A DNA stretch of 64,000 bases from Alphaproteobacteria bacterium (GCA_024280375.1 JAJRQF010000035.1:1-64000); one strand, 5' to 3'; shown: positions 1 through 9,030, counted from the first letter of the stretch. Program-made: numbers and translations. The notes: generated by a model from the letters alone, not told the origin.

Positions 1-345
1 CAAACAAGTCATATTGATAAAACGATAGGGGCATTCTCAACCGGAATTGTGAATCTAATTTTACCTTTCCTGTTTACAGTCTGTTTACCTGTTTTCTTGG
101 TAAGGAAAGGGTTCATCAACGCAGTTAATCAAAGGTTTTTATGCAGATAATCGCATTAACCATGACTGATCTGGTGAAGTTTTTAGTGATCAGAAATGCA
201 CAGCTAATAATTAATTTGTAGCCAAAGCCGCCCGTTGCCAAGCCTGCCCGTTGCCAAAGCTGCCTGTTGCCAAGCCCGTCAGTGAAAGTGTAGGCTGGCT
301 TGCAAGGCGACAGTAGTGAAACATTATTGTAATTTGGAGGCTTAA
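1..345. other. Gene-free left edge with a short tandem repeat
   Basis: No convincing coding region is seen before the first gene. Positions 227-273 hold three near-copies of a 15-17 base unit ending in GTTGCCAA (227-241, 242-258, 259-273). This looks like local slippage rather than a CRISPR array, because the units abut with no unique spacers. A GGAGG ribosome site at 336-340 serves the gene at 346. Confidence 0.5.
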
Positions 346-1125
346 ATGACCCAAACTCGCCGTCAATTTCTAAATACGTCAGCAATGGCAATTGGTACGA
401 TCACCCTTTTGCCCTATTCGGCCCGCGCCGCAAGCCATTCCAATGATATTTTCATGTCAGGTGATGGTGAAATCAAGGTGCACCCGGTAAGCCACGCATC
501 ATTTGTAATGCAAACGCCGGTTGGTACAATTTATTCAGATCCGGTTGGTGATGTTGCCGCCTATGCTGGTTTTTCGCGCCCGGATCTTATTTTGATAACC
601 CACCATCATGGCGATCACTTTAAGGTTGAAACCCTGGAAGGGCTGGTTGGCGATAATACCCAGATAATTGTCAATCCAACTGTATATGACAAATTGCCGG
701 ATGGCCTGAAAGCCAAATCGAAGCAAATAGCCAATGGTGAGGGCGCGGCTTTCAAAAAGCTGACCATTGATGCGATCCCTGCATATAATCTTACCGAAGG
801 CCGGGAGAAATTCCATCCAAAGGGTCGCGATAATGGCTATGTGCTCGGGTTCAATGGTTTTCGTGTGTACATTTCCGGCGATACGGAAGACATTCCAGAT
901 ATGCGGGCGCTGAAGGACATTGATGTTGCATTTATCTGCATGAACCTGCCATTTACCATGGATGTGGCCGCCGCCGCATCAGCGGTTGCCGAGTTCAAAC
1001 CAAAATATGTCTACCCCTATCATTATCGAGGTCGCGATGGCGGAACCCAGGATCCGGCAGAGTTTGCAAAGCTGATTACTGAGGCTACAAAAGTTCGGCT
1101 GGCCCAGTGGTATGGCACGGCTTAA
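346..1125 (+). CDS. Tat-exported MBL-fold metal-dependent hydrolase
   Basis: The 259-residue product starts with a twin-arginine signal (TRRQFL at residues 4-9, then a hydrophobic stretch and an ARAA cleavage region near residue 29), so folded export to the periplasm is expected. The metallo-beta-lactamase signature THHHGDH lies near residue 86. Further likely ligands are the Asp in YISGDTED and the His in YPYHYRGR. This places it in the UlaG-like/COG2220 branch of MBL hydrolases, whose substrates vary. A GGAGG site six bases before the ATG supports the start. The gene stands alone, followed by a hairpin and the convergent hisG. Fold and export are well supported; the substrate is unknown. 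Confidence 0.85.
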   Translation: MTQTRRQFLNTSAMAIGTITLLPYSARAASHSNDIFMSGDGEIKVHPVSHASFVMQTPVGTIYSDPVGDVAAYAGFSRPDLILITHHHGDHFKVETLEGLVGDNTQIIVNPTVYDKLPDGLKAKSKQIANGEGAAFKKLTIDAIPAYNLTEGREKFHPKGRDNGYVLGFNGFRVYISGDTEDIPDMRALKDIDVAFICMNLPFTMDVAAAASAVAEFKPKYVYPYHYRGRDGGTQDPAEFAKLITEATKVRLAQWYGTA

Positions 1126-1137
1126 GTTGCATGTTGA

Positions 1138-1156
1138 CCCCGGATCTGATCCGGGG
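1138..1156. terminator. GC-rich perfect hairpin between convergent genes
   Basis: CCCCGGATC-T-GATCCGGGG is a perfect 9-bp inverted repeat around one base, located between the ends of the MBL gene and hisG. There is no U-run, so it is either a factor-assisted bidirectional terminator or a copy of the small GGATC palindromes common in alphaproteobacterial intergenic DNA. Confidence 0.4.
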
Positions 1157-1201
1157 AAAATGCAAAACTTGAGCCATCAGAAAAAGCCTAAGAGCCACGC
1201 T

Positions 1202-1900
1202 CTAAAGGCTGGTCCTGACCGCCTCAATAATTTTGGCTTCCAGCGAGTAAGCATTGTCATCTCGTACCGCTGTTTTTGATGAAACCAGATTGGCCTGTGA
1301 TTTTAGCAAAACGCCGTCTTCGGGTACTTTCAGTTGGTTTGCCTTCAGTGTCGAGCCGGTTGAGGTGATATCGACAATAATGTCGGCTTGCCCTGCCGCC
1401 GGCGCGCCTTCGGTCGCCCCAAGGCTTGCGATAATCCGGTAGGTGGCAATGCCGTGCCTGGCAAAAAAACCTTGCGTCAATCGCCAGTATTTGGTGGCAA
1501 TTCGCAAACGGCGACCATGGCGCAGGCGAAATTCGGCCGCCACATCATCAAGATCAGCCATTGTTTCCACATCAATCCAGGCTTCCGGCAAGCCTACAAC
1601 CACATCCGCATGGCCAAAACCAAGTGCTGCAACCAATTCAACCTTGTCCTCAAAATGAGGAATATTTTCACGCACAAGGTCCTCGCCGGTAATACCAAGA
1701 TGGATTTTACCATTGGCCAGTTCACCGGCAATTTCTGAAGCGGAAAGCAAGGCCACTTCCACACCTTGATGTTTCTCGATGCGGCCTCGGTAATTGCGCG
1801 CGTCACTCGAAAGCGTAATCGGCAACCCGGCATTTTCAAAAATACCAAGCGCCTTATCTTTCAATCGCCCTTTGGAGGGAATGCCAATAATCAAAGTCAT
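1202..1900 (-). CDS. hisG: ATP phosphoribosyltransferase catalytic subunit, short form
   Basis: HisG joins ATP and PRPP in the first step of histidine synthesis. The 232-residue product opens with [12 protein letters not shown] and carries the PRPP-binding loop [13 protein letters not shown] near residue 175. It lacks the C-terminal regulatory domain of long HisG, so it needs HisZ, which lies immediately upstream. The chosen ATG at 1900 overlaps the hisZ stop in an ATGA, indicating translational coupling. A longer frame back to 1936 would add 12 residues with no family match. The order is hisS-hisZ-hisG on the minus strand, a common alphaproteobacterial arrangement. Confidence 0.95.
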   Translation of the reverse strand: MTLIIGIPSKGRLKDKALGIFENAGLPITLSSDARNYRGRIEKHQGVEVALLSASEIAGELANGKIHLGITGEDLVRENIPHFEDKVELVAALGFGHADVVVGLPEAWIDVETMADLDDVAAEFRLRHGRRLRIATKYWRLTQGFFARHGIATYRIIASLGATEGAPAAGQADIIVDITSTGSTLKANQLKVPEDGVLLKSQANLVSSKTAVRDDNAYSLEAKIIEAVRTSL

Positions 1901-3009
1901 TGCACATCCCCCGCATTCTCCAGCCGTTCCGGCCAAATGGAAAACCCGACCGCCGGAATGGGTGTCGCGCTGCCAAGCAGGGTCATTAAGCGGTCATATC
2001 GCCCGCCACCAATGACCGGTTGGGTGCTTTCACCCACATAGATTTCGAACAAAATTCCGGAATAATAATCAAGTCTGCGCCCGAATGATGCCTTGTAGCG
2101 AAATGACTCAAGCGGCAGGCCGCGGATTTTTAAAAGCTCGAGCCGTTCCAAAAGGCCCGATTTTGCAGGACCCAAATCCAGTGCATGATCGCGCTCAAAT
2201 TTGGTCAGCGCCTCATCCGCATCAATGCCGGTTACATTAATCGCCAGAAAATCACTCAATGCCGCCGCCTGCGCCTTATCCAACCTAGTGTTGGCCAGCC
2301 GGGTTTTGACGATTGCCCGCCGGGCAATTTCCACGGCCGTGCGCCCGCCCTGTTGTGGCAGGCCAGCCTCGCTCATTTTAGCAACAACCGCTTGCTCCAC
2401 CCGGTCCATATCGCCATTCGTGATAAGCTGCAAAAGCTCATGTTCAATAGAGCTATCATTGCGTGCAGGTCCATCGGTTAATCGCGCCACATAGGCGGCC
2501 AATTGTTGGTCATCGCCAAAGGCACGAATAAGCCGTGTCTGCCACCCCTGCGGCAGGCCAAGGGCTGCAACAATGGCTTCAAATATCGCCTGATCGCCAA
2601 AGATGGTGCGGGTTTGGTCAACGCCACAGGCGGCAAGTGCTGCATGGGCATCGGCCAAACAGTCGACATCGGCTGCGACTACATCACTTCGGCCAAAATC
2701 TTCTATGCCGGCTTGTAAAAATTCCACCGTACCTTCCCGGTGTTGACGAAATACCGTGCCGCAATAGGAATATCGCCGTGGCAGTTTTTCCGGGCTGGCA
2801 AGATGATGCAGGCACGCGGGAATGGTGAATTCAGGCCGCAGGCACAGAGCATCACCCACCTCATTCTCGGTGATGAAAACCCGGCGGCGCAAATCTTCAC
2901 CGGCGGTTTCCAAAAAGGGGTCAGCCGGTTGCAAAATGGCAATTTCAGGCGCGACGCAACCGCGCTCAGCGAAAAAGGTTTCGAGTTTTGAAGTGATATT
3001 AGACGACAT
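1897..3009 (-). CDS. hisZ: ATP phosphoribosyltransferase regulatory subunit
   Basis: HisZ is a catalytically inactive histidyl-tRNA-synthetase paralogue that forms the active hetero-octamer with short HisG and mediates histidine feedback. The product (about 370 residues) shows class II synthetase-like elements such as [14 protein letters not shown] and [12 protein letters not shown], and a C-terminal [13 protein letters not shown]. The ATG at 3009 ([13 protein letters not shown]) is chosen because the frame upstream to 3144 only translates an intergenic repeat. The 3' end overlaps hisG by four bases. A 278-base gap filled by a palindromic repeat separates it from hisS. Confidence 0.93.
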   Translation of the reverse strand: MSSNITSKLETFFAERGCVAPEIAILQPADPFLETAGEDLRRRVFITENEVGDALCLRPEFTIPACLHHLASPEKLPRRYSYCGTVFRQHREGTVEFLQAGIEDFGRSDVVAADVDCLADAHAALAACGVDQTRTIFGDQAIFEAIVAALGLPQGWQTRLIRAFGDDQQLAAYVARLTDGPARNDSSIEHELLQLITNGDMDRVEQAVVAKMSEAGLPQQGGRTAVEIARRAIVKTRLANTRLDKAQAAALSDFLAINVTGIDADEALTKFERDHALDLGPAKSGLLERLELLKIRGLPLESFRYKASFGRRLDYYSGILFEIYVGESTQPVIGGGRYDRLMTLLGSATPIPAVGFSIWPERLENAGDVQ

Positions 3010-3049
3010 TGAAAGCAGCCTCCGGAATCGCCGGTGTCTGGGGTTTTTT

Positions 3050-3201
3050 CCTCTCCCCTTGTGGGAGAGGGATACGAAGACCCGGCGAAGCAAAGCTGAG
3101 CCGCCGGTCGAAGTTGGGTGAGGGGTGTACGAAATGCCTATCACCCCTCATCCGACCATCGCTACGCGATGCCCACCTTCTCCCACAAGGGGAGAAGAAA
3201 A
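3050..3201. repeat. Rhizobial-type palindromic intergenic repeat, two inverted units
   Basis: Unit one begins CCTCTCCC-CTTGT-GGGAGAGG (a perfect 8-bp hairpin at 3050-3070) and ends in GGGTGAGGGGT. Unit two begins ACCCCTCATCC and ends CTCCCACAAGGGGAGAAG, so the two face each other. Similar 'tctcccacaagggga' elements are widespread between genes in Rhizobiales. Here the element separates hisZ from hisS, where it could fold in the mRNA and reduce readthrough. Small open frames across it are artefacts. Confidence 0.75.
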
Positions 3202-3287
3202 AGCCTGCCGCGTTTTCCATTTGCAATTCATCTCCTCCAAAAAGGAGAGGCTGGTTGCGGCAATCATCAATCAGACCAGCAACCACC

Positions 3288-4973
3288 TCAGCCATCGTTC
3301 TTTTGCTTTTCTGCAGCTTTATCATTTGCCTGCAATTCAAGCCGTTTGCGCACCGCATCAACCAAATCATCCTCTTTCACTGAAAATTGTGCCGGGCGCT
3401 CAGCTCGCCATGCCTCATTATCAGTGATGTTTTCAGAAAGGCGCTTGCCCTCAAACAGGTCTTTTATTTGTACTTCGCCTGCTTCGCGCTCATCTGAACC
3501 CTGAATGATGGCGATGCCGGAGCCGCGCCTGTCTGCATATTGCAGCTGCTTGCCAAATTGTTTCGGATTGCCCTGATACATCTCGGCACGAATGTTCGCA
3601 TTGCGCAATTTTTGCGTCATTGCCTGATAGCGCCCAAGGCTCTCGATGTCTCTATCCATGACGCAGACAATCACCGGTGCAACAAGCGGGGTGGTATCAA
3701 GTTTGCCGAGATTTTTAAGCGCGGTCATAAGGCGGGAAACACCAATGGAAAATCCGGTGGCGGGAACCGGTTCACCGCGAAAACGTGAGACCAGCCCGTC
3801 ATAACGTCCACCGCCACCAACCGAACCAAACTGAACCTTTTGGCCCTTTTCATTGGTCACATCGAACAAAAGCTCGGCTTCGTAGACAGGCCCGGTATAA
3901 TATTCGAGACCACGGACCACGGAGGGGTCGATACGAATACGGTCTTCACCGTATCCAGAACTACGAACAACCCCCAAAATGCCTGCTAACTCATTAACAC
4001 CTGCAACTGCTGTTTGGTTACCCCCCGCAAGCGAATTAGCAAGAAGAAGCGAAATTAAGCTCGGGTTATCTTGTGGGGTACCAGATACATTCCCTATGGT
4101 TTGTTTTGCCCATTCCTTGATGACGGCACTCCAACTATCAATCGACAGGTGTTTATTAAATTCATTTTCTGGAACAGCGACCAACTCACCATTAATCGGG
4201 ACCTGCAGAAAGCCATCTTCGAATTTAGTAAATATTCGCACTAAGTCAGTTGCAATATCTGCATGGAGACCAACACCAACTGTATAGTCTCCACTTTCAT
4301 CCTTTCTGCCTGTCGTTAGACGTTCAAGAACACCTTTGATGCCAAGCCTATCAAACGCATCTAAACAACGCAAAACCTCGACTCTTCTAGATTCATTTTC
4401 AATTCCGCCTAATCCGAATGAATCAAGAAGTCCATCCAGCACTTTGCGATTGTTTACCCGGATCACATATTCACCGCGCGCAATGCCCAGCGCTTCCATG
4501 GTGTCAGCCATCATCATGCACATTTCAGCATCGGCTGAAACATTCGGTGCACCGACAATATCGGCATCAAACTGCATGAACTGGCGAAAACGACCCGGCC
4601 CGGGTTTTTCATTGCGAAACACCCAACCGGCGCGATAGGTGCGATAGGGCGTTTGAATATCATTGAAATTCTCAGCGAAATGCCTGGCCAGCGGCGCGGT
4701 CAAATCATAACGCAGGCTCATCCATTGCTCATCATCGTCCTGCAGCGAAAACACGCCTTCGTTTGGCCGGTCGCTATCGGGCAGAAATTTGCCCAGCGCA
4801 TCGGTATATTCAAACATCGGGGTCTCAACCGGGTCAAAACCGTAGCGCTCATAGACGGCTCGAATTTTACCCATCATTTCTTCTGTGGCACGAATATCGC
4901 TGGCCGAGCGATCACCAAAACCGCGCGGCAGCCGGGCCTTCAACTTGTGTTTTTTATTCTTCTTGTTGGCCAT
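3288..4973 (-). CDS. hisS: Histidyl-tRNA synthetase, alpha-type with internal extension
   Basis: This class II aminoacyl-tRNA synthetase charges tRNA-His. The 561-residue product has motif 2 [16 protein letters not shown] near residues 119-134, a histidine-binding [18 protein letters not shown] near 351-368, motif 3 GGGGRYDGL and a C-terminal anticodon-binding domain. The motif 2 loop matches the form known in alphaproteobacteria whose tRNA-His lacks G-1. It is longer than relatives of about 500 residues: residues roughly 240-315 form an unusual stretch, with a locally more AT-rich DNA sequence near 3990-4270. The N-terminus is lysine-rich ([21 protein letters not shown]). Frame and start are clear. 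Confidence 0.95.
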   Translation of the reverse strand: MANKKNKKHKLKARLPRGFGDRSASDIRATEEMMGKIRAVYERYGFDPVETPMFEYTDALGKFLPDSDRPNEGVFSLQDDDEQWMSLRYDLTAPLARHFAENFNDIQTPYRTYRAGWVFRNEKPGPGRFRQFMQFDADIVGAPNVSADAEMCMMMADTMEALGIARGEYVIRVNNRKVLDGLLDSFGLGGIENESRRVEVLRCLDAFDRLGIKGVLERLTTGRKDESGDYTVGVGLHADIATDLVRIFTKFEDGFLQVPINGELVAVPENEFNKHLSIDSWSAVIKEWAKQTIGNVSGTPQDNPSLISLLLANSLAGGNQTAVAGVNELAGILGVVRSSGYGEDRIRIDPSVVRGLEYYTGPVYEAELLFDVTNEKGQKVQFGSVGGGGRYDGLVSRFRGEPVPATGFSIGVSRLMTALKNLGKLDTTPLVAPVIVCVMDRDIESLGRYQAMTQKLRNANIRAEMYQGNPKQFGKQLQYADRRGSGIAIIQGSDEREAGEVQIKDLFEGKRLSENITDNEAWRAERPAQFSVKEDDLVDAVRKRLELQANDKAAEKQKNDG

Positions 4974-5125
4974 GGTGCCGGTCCGTTATTTTGATCAGAT
5001 AAATTTCAGGAAATCGCGGTGTTCCTAACCCATCGGTAGCAAGGCGGCAAGTTTTATCCCTCCAGGTTTTATCCCCCGGACAGCCCCCATTGACCCATTG
5101 GCGATGAGCCCCTACATTCTTAGCC

Positions 5126-5180
5126 TGTGGTGATTTGGCCGGTCGGCTTGCAGCCACGTTAAAGAAGTCGCTAAAAGGGC
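5126..5180 (+). promoter_or_regulatory. SAM-II riboswitch
   Basis: The stretch contains the conserved SAM-II core: GGTGATTTGG, a short helix, CTTGCAGCCACGTTAAA, then AAGTCGCTAAAA. These blocks form the two-stem pseudoknot that binds S-adenosylmethionine. It lies about 60 bases before metA on the same strand, the classical position in alphaproteobacteria. High SAM should lower metA expression. Confidence 0.92.
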
Positions 5181-5194
5181 CGTCTGAGATTTAG

Positions 5195-5223
5195 GCCGGT
5201 GGTGATTTCACGACCGGCTTTTT
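5195..5223 (+). terminator. Intrinsic terminator or attenuator in the metA leader
   Basis: GCCGGT (5195-5200) pairs with ACCGGC (5213-5218), with an inner GTG/CAC extension around ATTT, followed by five T (5219-5223). It sits between the riboswitch and the metA ATG at 5243. It could therefore act as the transcriptional output of the SAM-II element. Confidence 0.75.
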
Positions 5224-5242
5224 GTTTGAGAGAATTAAGTTA

Positions 5243-6160
5243 ATGCCGATAAAAATACCCAACAAACTGCCAGCCCGCCAAACCCTGGAGCATGAGGGCG
5301 TAAAGGTGATGTCGGAGCGAGAGGCAATCCGCCAGGACATCAGGCCACTGCAGGTTGGTTTGTTAAATCTTATGCCGGATAAAATTCGCACAGAAACCCA
5401 GATTGCCCGGCTTGTCGGCGCGTCTCCATTGCAGGTGGAATTGACGCTGGTGCGGATTGGCGAACATAAATCGAAGAACACATCGCATGAGCATTTGATC
5501 GATTTTTATCACACCTGGGAAGATATAGCAGACCGAAAGTTTGATGGCTTCATCATTACCGGCGCGCCAATTGAGCTGTTGCCATTTGAGGAAGTGACCT
5601 ATTGGGCCAAGTTGCAGAAAATTTTGGACTGGACCGAAACCAATGTTCATTCGAGCTTTAATATCTGCTGGGGTGCGATGGCGGCCATTTACCATTTTCA
5701 TGGGGTGCCGAAATATGATCTGGAAGAAAAGGCCTTTGGGGTTTTTCGCCATCAAAACAACAATCCAACATCTCCGTATTTAAGTGGCTTTTCCGACGAT
5801 TTTTCAATTCCTGTTTCCCGCTGGACCGAGGTTCGCAATGGTGACATAAACAAGCATTCGGAGTTGCAAATATTAATGGATAGCGGTGAAACCGGGCCCT
5901 GTCTCATCCATGAAAATACCGGTAATCGGCTGTATATTTTCAATCATATTGAATATGATTCAGGTTCCCTTGCTGATGAATTTTTTCGCGATCAAAATGC
6001 AGGCAAAGAAATCGCCGTGCCGGTGGATTATTTTCCCAATGACGACCCGGCAGAACCACCGCAAAATCGCTGGCGCTCGCACGCGCATTTGTTATTTGGC
6101 AACTGGATCAATACAATTTACCAAACCACGCCGTTTGATATGGACAAGATTGGAAATTGA
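5243..6160 (+). CDS. metA: Homoserine O-acyltransferase, probably acetyltransferase
   Basis: MetA activates homoserine for methionine synthesis. The 305-residue protein shows the start [28 protein letters not shown], the nucleophile region [10 protein letters not shown] and the catalytic His/Glu region [10 protein letters not shown]. In the acyl-CoA pocket the sequence reads [12 protein letters not shown]. Glu occupies the position where the E. coli succinyltransferase has Gly, which in this family indicates acetyl-CoA use. The ATG at 5243 is preferred over an in-frame TTG at 5222 that lies inside the terminator tail. The gene is controlled by the SAM-II leader. Residue-based specificity is an inference. 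Confidence 0.93.
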   Translation: MPIKIPNKLPARQTLEHEGVKVMSEREAIRQDIRPLQVGLLNLMPDKIRTETQIARLVGASPLQVELTLVRIGEHKSKNTSHEHLIDFYHTWEDIADRKFDGFIITGAPIELLPFEEVTYWAKLQKILDWTETNVHSSFNICWGAMAAIYHFHGVPKYDLEEKAFGVFRHQNNNPTSPYLSGFSDDFSIPVSRWTEVRNGDINKHSELQILMDSGETGPCLIHENTGNRLYIFNHIEYDSGSLADEFFRDQNAGKEIAVPVDYFPNDDPAEPPQNRWRSHAHLLFGNWINTIYQTTPFDMDKIGN

Positions 6161-6165
6161 CATTT

Positions 6166-6180
6166 TAGCTAAATTAGCTA
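6166..6180 (+). promoter_or_regulatory. Palindromic operator upstream of the phd-doc pair
   Basis: TAGCTAA-A-TTAGCTA is a perfect 15-base palindrome, followed by direct repeats TAGCTATTTTGG and TAGTTATTTTGG at 6175-6203. Phd/YefM antitoxins repress their own operon by binding such palindromes, and this one lies 33 bases before the antitoxin ATG. The function is inferred from position and symmetry. Confidence 0.6.
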
Positions 6181-6213
6181 TTTTGGCTTTAATAGTTATT
6201 TTGGAGCGCCATT

Positions 6214-6444
6214 ATGAAAACCTTCAATGCAACACAGGCGAAAAATCAATTCGGCCAACTGCTTGATGATGCTCAGGCGGAGCCCGTCATCATTCAAAAG
6301 AACGGTCGCGATGTGGCTGTTCTGGTTTCAATGTCAGAGTTTCAATCCAAGATGCAAAATAATTCTTCGGACAACTTGATTCAGAAATACCTTGAAGAGA
6401 GCATGACCCGCTATGATGATCTCTATACTGAACTAGCCAAATAG
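6214..6444 (+). CDS. phd: Phd/YefM-family antitoxin
   Basis: The 76-residue protein begins MKTFNATQAKNQFGQLLDDA, the typical Phd/YefM DNA-binding fold, continues PVIIQKNGRDVAVLVSMSEF, and ends in a polar tail that would wrap the toxin. It should neutralise the Doc toxin encoded 15 bases downstream and repress the operon through the palindrome just upstream. A GGAG at 6203-6206 supports the start. The pair lies between metA and a VWA gene. Confidence 0.9.
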   Translation: MKTFNATQAKNQFGQLLDDAQAEPVIIQKNGRDVAVLVSMSEFQSKMQNNSSDNLIQKYLEESMTRYDDLYTELAK

Positions 6445-6459
6445 TGAAAGAGACGCATC

Positions 6460-6846
6460 TTGGATACTCGTTATCTATCATTGGAAAACTTGGTTAGTAT
6501 TCATAAGCAGCAAATCGATAAATACGGTGGCATGCCCGGCATCCGGGATGCTGGCTTGATCGAAGCAGCGCTTCTGCGTCCGCAAACAGGCTATTATCAT
6601 GATATTCTTGAAGAGGCGGCAGCACTTTGGGAAAGTCTAACCATGAATCATGGCTTTGTGGATGGCAATAAACGCATTGGATTTGCAGCAGCCTATATTT
6701 TCCTTCGTTTAAATGGTTATTGGCTGACTGCCAGTTCCAGCGAAGCCACTAAATTTATTTTGAACTCATTGCAAAACGGTTCCTTCACCAAGGACAATCT
6801 GGATAAATGGCTGCGCGTTAATGTAATTGAAAAACGGATTGATTGA
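6460..6846 (+). CDS. doc: Doc-type Fic-domain toxin
   Basis: The 128-residue protein carries the Doc/Fic core HGFVDGNKRIGFAAAY near residues 66-81, matching HxFxDGNKR, and the N-terminal GGMPGIRDAGLIEAALLRPQ typical of the Doc group. Doc kinases inactivate elongation factor Tu by phosphorylation; here this rests on family membership. Translation appears to start at TTG (6460), since no earlier in-frame ATG exists. The stop TGA at 6844-6846 shares one base with the next ATG (TGATG), so toxin translation is coupled to the VWA gene, which is unusual. Confidence 0.9.
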   Translation: MDTRYLSLENLVSIHKQQIDKYGGMPGIRDAGLIEAALLRPQTGYYHDILEEAAALWESLTMNHGFVDGNKRIGFAAAYIFLRLNGYWLTASSSEATKFILNSLQNGSFTKDNLDKWLRVNVIEKRID

Positions 6847-8030
6847 TGTTCACACAGCTATTTTACGGCCTGAAAGACGCAAAAATTCCCGTATCTCTGC
6901 GAGAATATTTAACCTTGCTTGAGGCAATGGAAAAGCAGTTGGTGATGTATGATGTGGAGGGCTTTTACTATCTTGCCCGTACCTCACTGATAAAAGACGA
7001 GCGCAATCTCGACCGTTTTGATCAGGTGTTTTCTACTGTGTTCAAAGGGCTTGAAAGTCTTGCCGATGGCGACAACCCGGAAGCACAGGAACTACCTGAG
7101 GAATGGCTGCGCCGTATGGCTGAAAAACACTTGAGTGCAGAAGAAAAAGCAGAGATTGAAGCGGCTGGCGGCTTTGAAAAACTGATGGAAACCTTAAAAA
7201 AGCGCCTTGAAGAACAGGAAAAGCGTCATCAGGGTGGCAATAAATGGATAGGCACTGCTGGCACCTCGCCATTTGGCGCCTATGGCTATAATCCCGAAGG
7301 CATTCGCATTGGCCAAAAGGAATCACGTCACCGCCGGGCAGTGAAGGTATGGGACAAACGTGCCTTCAAAAACCTCGATGACACTATAGAATTGGGCACG
7401 CGCAATATTAAAGTTGCGCTCAAGCGCCTGCGCCGATGGGCGCGCGAAGGGGCCGATGACGAATTTGATTTAAACGGCACCATTCGGGCAACCGCCGAAA
7501 ATGGCTATCTTGATGTTAAAACCCGCCCCGAACGGCGCAATGCGGTCAAATTGCTGCTGTTTCTCGATGTCGGCGGTTCAATGGATGGCTATATCCGCGT
7601 GGTAGAAGAATTGTTTTCCGCGGCACGGGCCGAGTTTAAACATATGGAATATTTCTATTTCCATAACTGCCTTTATGAGGGCGTGTGGAAAGACAATCAT
7701 CGTCGCTATGGCGCGCAAACGCCCACAATGGATGTGCTGCATAAATTCGGGCCGGATTATAAGGTAATCTTTGTTGGTGATGCGGCGATGTCTCCCTACG
7801 AAATTGCCCATCCGGGCGGTGCTGTCGAGCATTGGAACAAGGAGGCAGGTGATGTGTGGTTGCGCCGGGTGCTGGATCAATGGCCCAACACCGTTTGGCT
7901 AAACCCTGTACCACGTAAGGCTTGGGACTATACCCATTCAACCGACATGATACGTCAGATATTTTCAGACCGCATGTACCCGCTCAACCTTGCCGGTATT
8001 GATGAAGCGATGAAGGAGCTTGGTCGATGA
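6846..8030 (+). CDS. VWA (CoxE-like) domain protein
   Basis: The roughly 394-residue cytoplasmic protein has a VWA/CoxE-like C-terminal half with the metal-site motif FLDVGGSMDGYI near residue 240 (a DxGGS variant of MIDAS) and VIFVGDAAMSPYEI. The N-terminal half is helical and charged, including a KKRLEEQEKRHQGG stretch. This matches the COG3825 group, whose members usually partner a MoxR-type AAA ATPase; no such ATPase is adjacent here. It is coupled to doc (TGATG) upstream and overlaps the hydrolase gene by ATGA downstream. The exact role is unknown. Confidence 0.85.
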   Translation: MFTQLFYGLKDAKIPVSLREYLTLLEAMEKQLVMYDVEGFYYLARTSLIKDERNLDRFDQVFSTVFKGLESLADGDNPEAQELPEEWLRRMAEKHLSAEEKAEIEAAGGFEKLMETLKKRLEEQEKRHQGGNKWIGTAGTSPFGAYGYNPEGIRIGQKESRHRRAVKVWDKRAFKNLDDTIELGTRNIKVALKRLRRWAREGADDEFDLNGTIRATAENGYLDVKTRPERRNAVKLLLFLDVGGSMDGYIRVVEELFSAARAEFKHMEYFYFHNCLYEGVWKDNHRRYGAQTPTMDVLHKFGPDYKVIFVGDAAMSPYEIAHPGGAVEHWNKEAGDVWLRRVLDQWPNTVWLNPVPRKAWDYTHSTDMIRQIFSDRMYPLNLAGIDEAMKELGR

Positions 8031-8911
8031 GAGCTGTTCACTGGTTGATATACTCTCTGGCGCTAATGGTCGGTAGCAATGCATTTGCCGAACCGCTGCA
8101 ATTGCCACCCTTTAAGGACAAGCTGTTTCAATATCCGGGCATATTAGAGACCGGCTTTAAGGGTGATTTTGTTAAGGTAAAGTATGACAAGTTTATCGAT
8201 ATTCACAAGCGCGATGTCATTCTTGAGCGCGAGGTGAAACGCAAATATGTATCGGAAAAACCGCGCTGGTCTAAAAATGCCATGCGACTGAAAGTTGATA
8301 ATTATCTGATGAAATATTTTGCCGTCGGTAATATCAAAAAACCAGCCAAATTCATTGTGGTCTATGTGCACGGTTCTGGTGGCAGCCGGTTTCAGGGGGT
8401 TAATAACTGGACATTTGGTGGCAATTTTAACCGAATTCAAAACCTGGCAATCCGCAATGGCGGTCTTTATTTATCGCCCGATTTTTCTGACTATGGCAAT
8501 AAGGGCACCAACCAGATCAAGCAGATGATCCTGCGCCATGCGCGAACGTCTCCCGGTGCGCCAGTGTTCGTTGCCTGCGGTTCAAAGGGTGGCTTTATCT
8601 GCTGGCGCCTAACCCGCGACCGCGAGATTTTATCTAAAATGGGGGGCATGCTTTTATTCGGTTCCACCTGGGATGATGATTTTTACAAGTCAGCTGCAAT
8701 CAAACGCCGCTTACCAATTTATTTTGGTCACGGCACATGGGATACAGTTTTACCCTGGGAAAAACAGTTTGCATTTTTCAAACGGATAAAGAAAACGGTC
8801 TCCAATTATCCGACAAAATTTTCACTTTTTGACACAGGCACCCACGGCACCCCCATTCGCATGACCGATTGGCGACTAATCCTCAACTGGATGTTTAAGC
8901 TGCGGGGGTAA
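8027..8911 (+). CDS. Secreted alpha/beta-hydrolase-fold protein
   Basis: The 294-residue protein has a signal peptide (RAVHWLIYSLALMVGSNAFA) and an alpha/beta hydrolase core. The oxyanion region is VYVHGSGGSR, the nucleophile elbow is CGSKGGF, a candidate acid is in GHGTWDTVLPW, and a candidate His is in DTGTHGTPIR. The substrate is unknown; ester or lipid hydrolysis in the periplasm is plausible. It overlaps the VWA gene by four bases, so the two are probably translated together. It ends convergently with polA. Confidence 0.75.
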   Translation: MRAVHWLIYSLALMVGSNAFAEPLQLPPFKDKLFQYPGILETGFKGDFVKVKYDKFIDIHKRDVILEREVKRKYVSEKPRWSKNAMRLKVDNYLMKYFAVGNIKKPAKFIVVYVHGSGGSRFQGVNNWTFGGNFNRIQNLAIRNGGLYLSPDFSDYGNKGTNQIKQMILRHARTSPGAPVFVACGSKGGFICWRLTRDREILSKMGGMLLFGSTWDDDFYKSAAIKRRLPIYFGHGTWDTVLPWEKQFAFFKRIKKTVSNYPTKFSLFDTGTHGTPIRMTDWRLILNWMFKLRG

Positions 8912-8969
8912 TATTTTACCTGTGGCCAATTATTATCAATGCTGCTGTGATGGCGAGCGAATAGCAAGC

Positions 8970-9014
8970 CGCCGTTTATACGGCGCGCCTCGCAGGCCCA
9001 ATGCCACGCATTGG
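8970..9014. terminator. Paired hairpins between convergent genes
   Basis: Two perfect stem-loops lie between the hydrolase gene and polA: CGCCGT-TTAT-ACGGCG (8970-8985) and CCAATGC-CAC-GCATTGG (8998-9014). Neither has a U-run. Their position suggests transcription ends here in both directions. Confidence 0.4.
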
Positions 9015-9030
9015 ATCAGCCGTGAGAGTG

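Noticed and set aside
227-273. Possible CRISPR array
   Set aside because: Only three abutting units of 15-17 bases, with no spacers and no cas genes.
3009-3383. Several 100-128 residue frames between hisZ and hisS
   Set aside because: They translate the palindromic repeat and the antisense of hisS.
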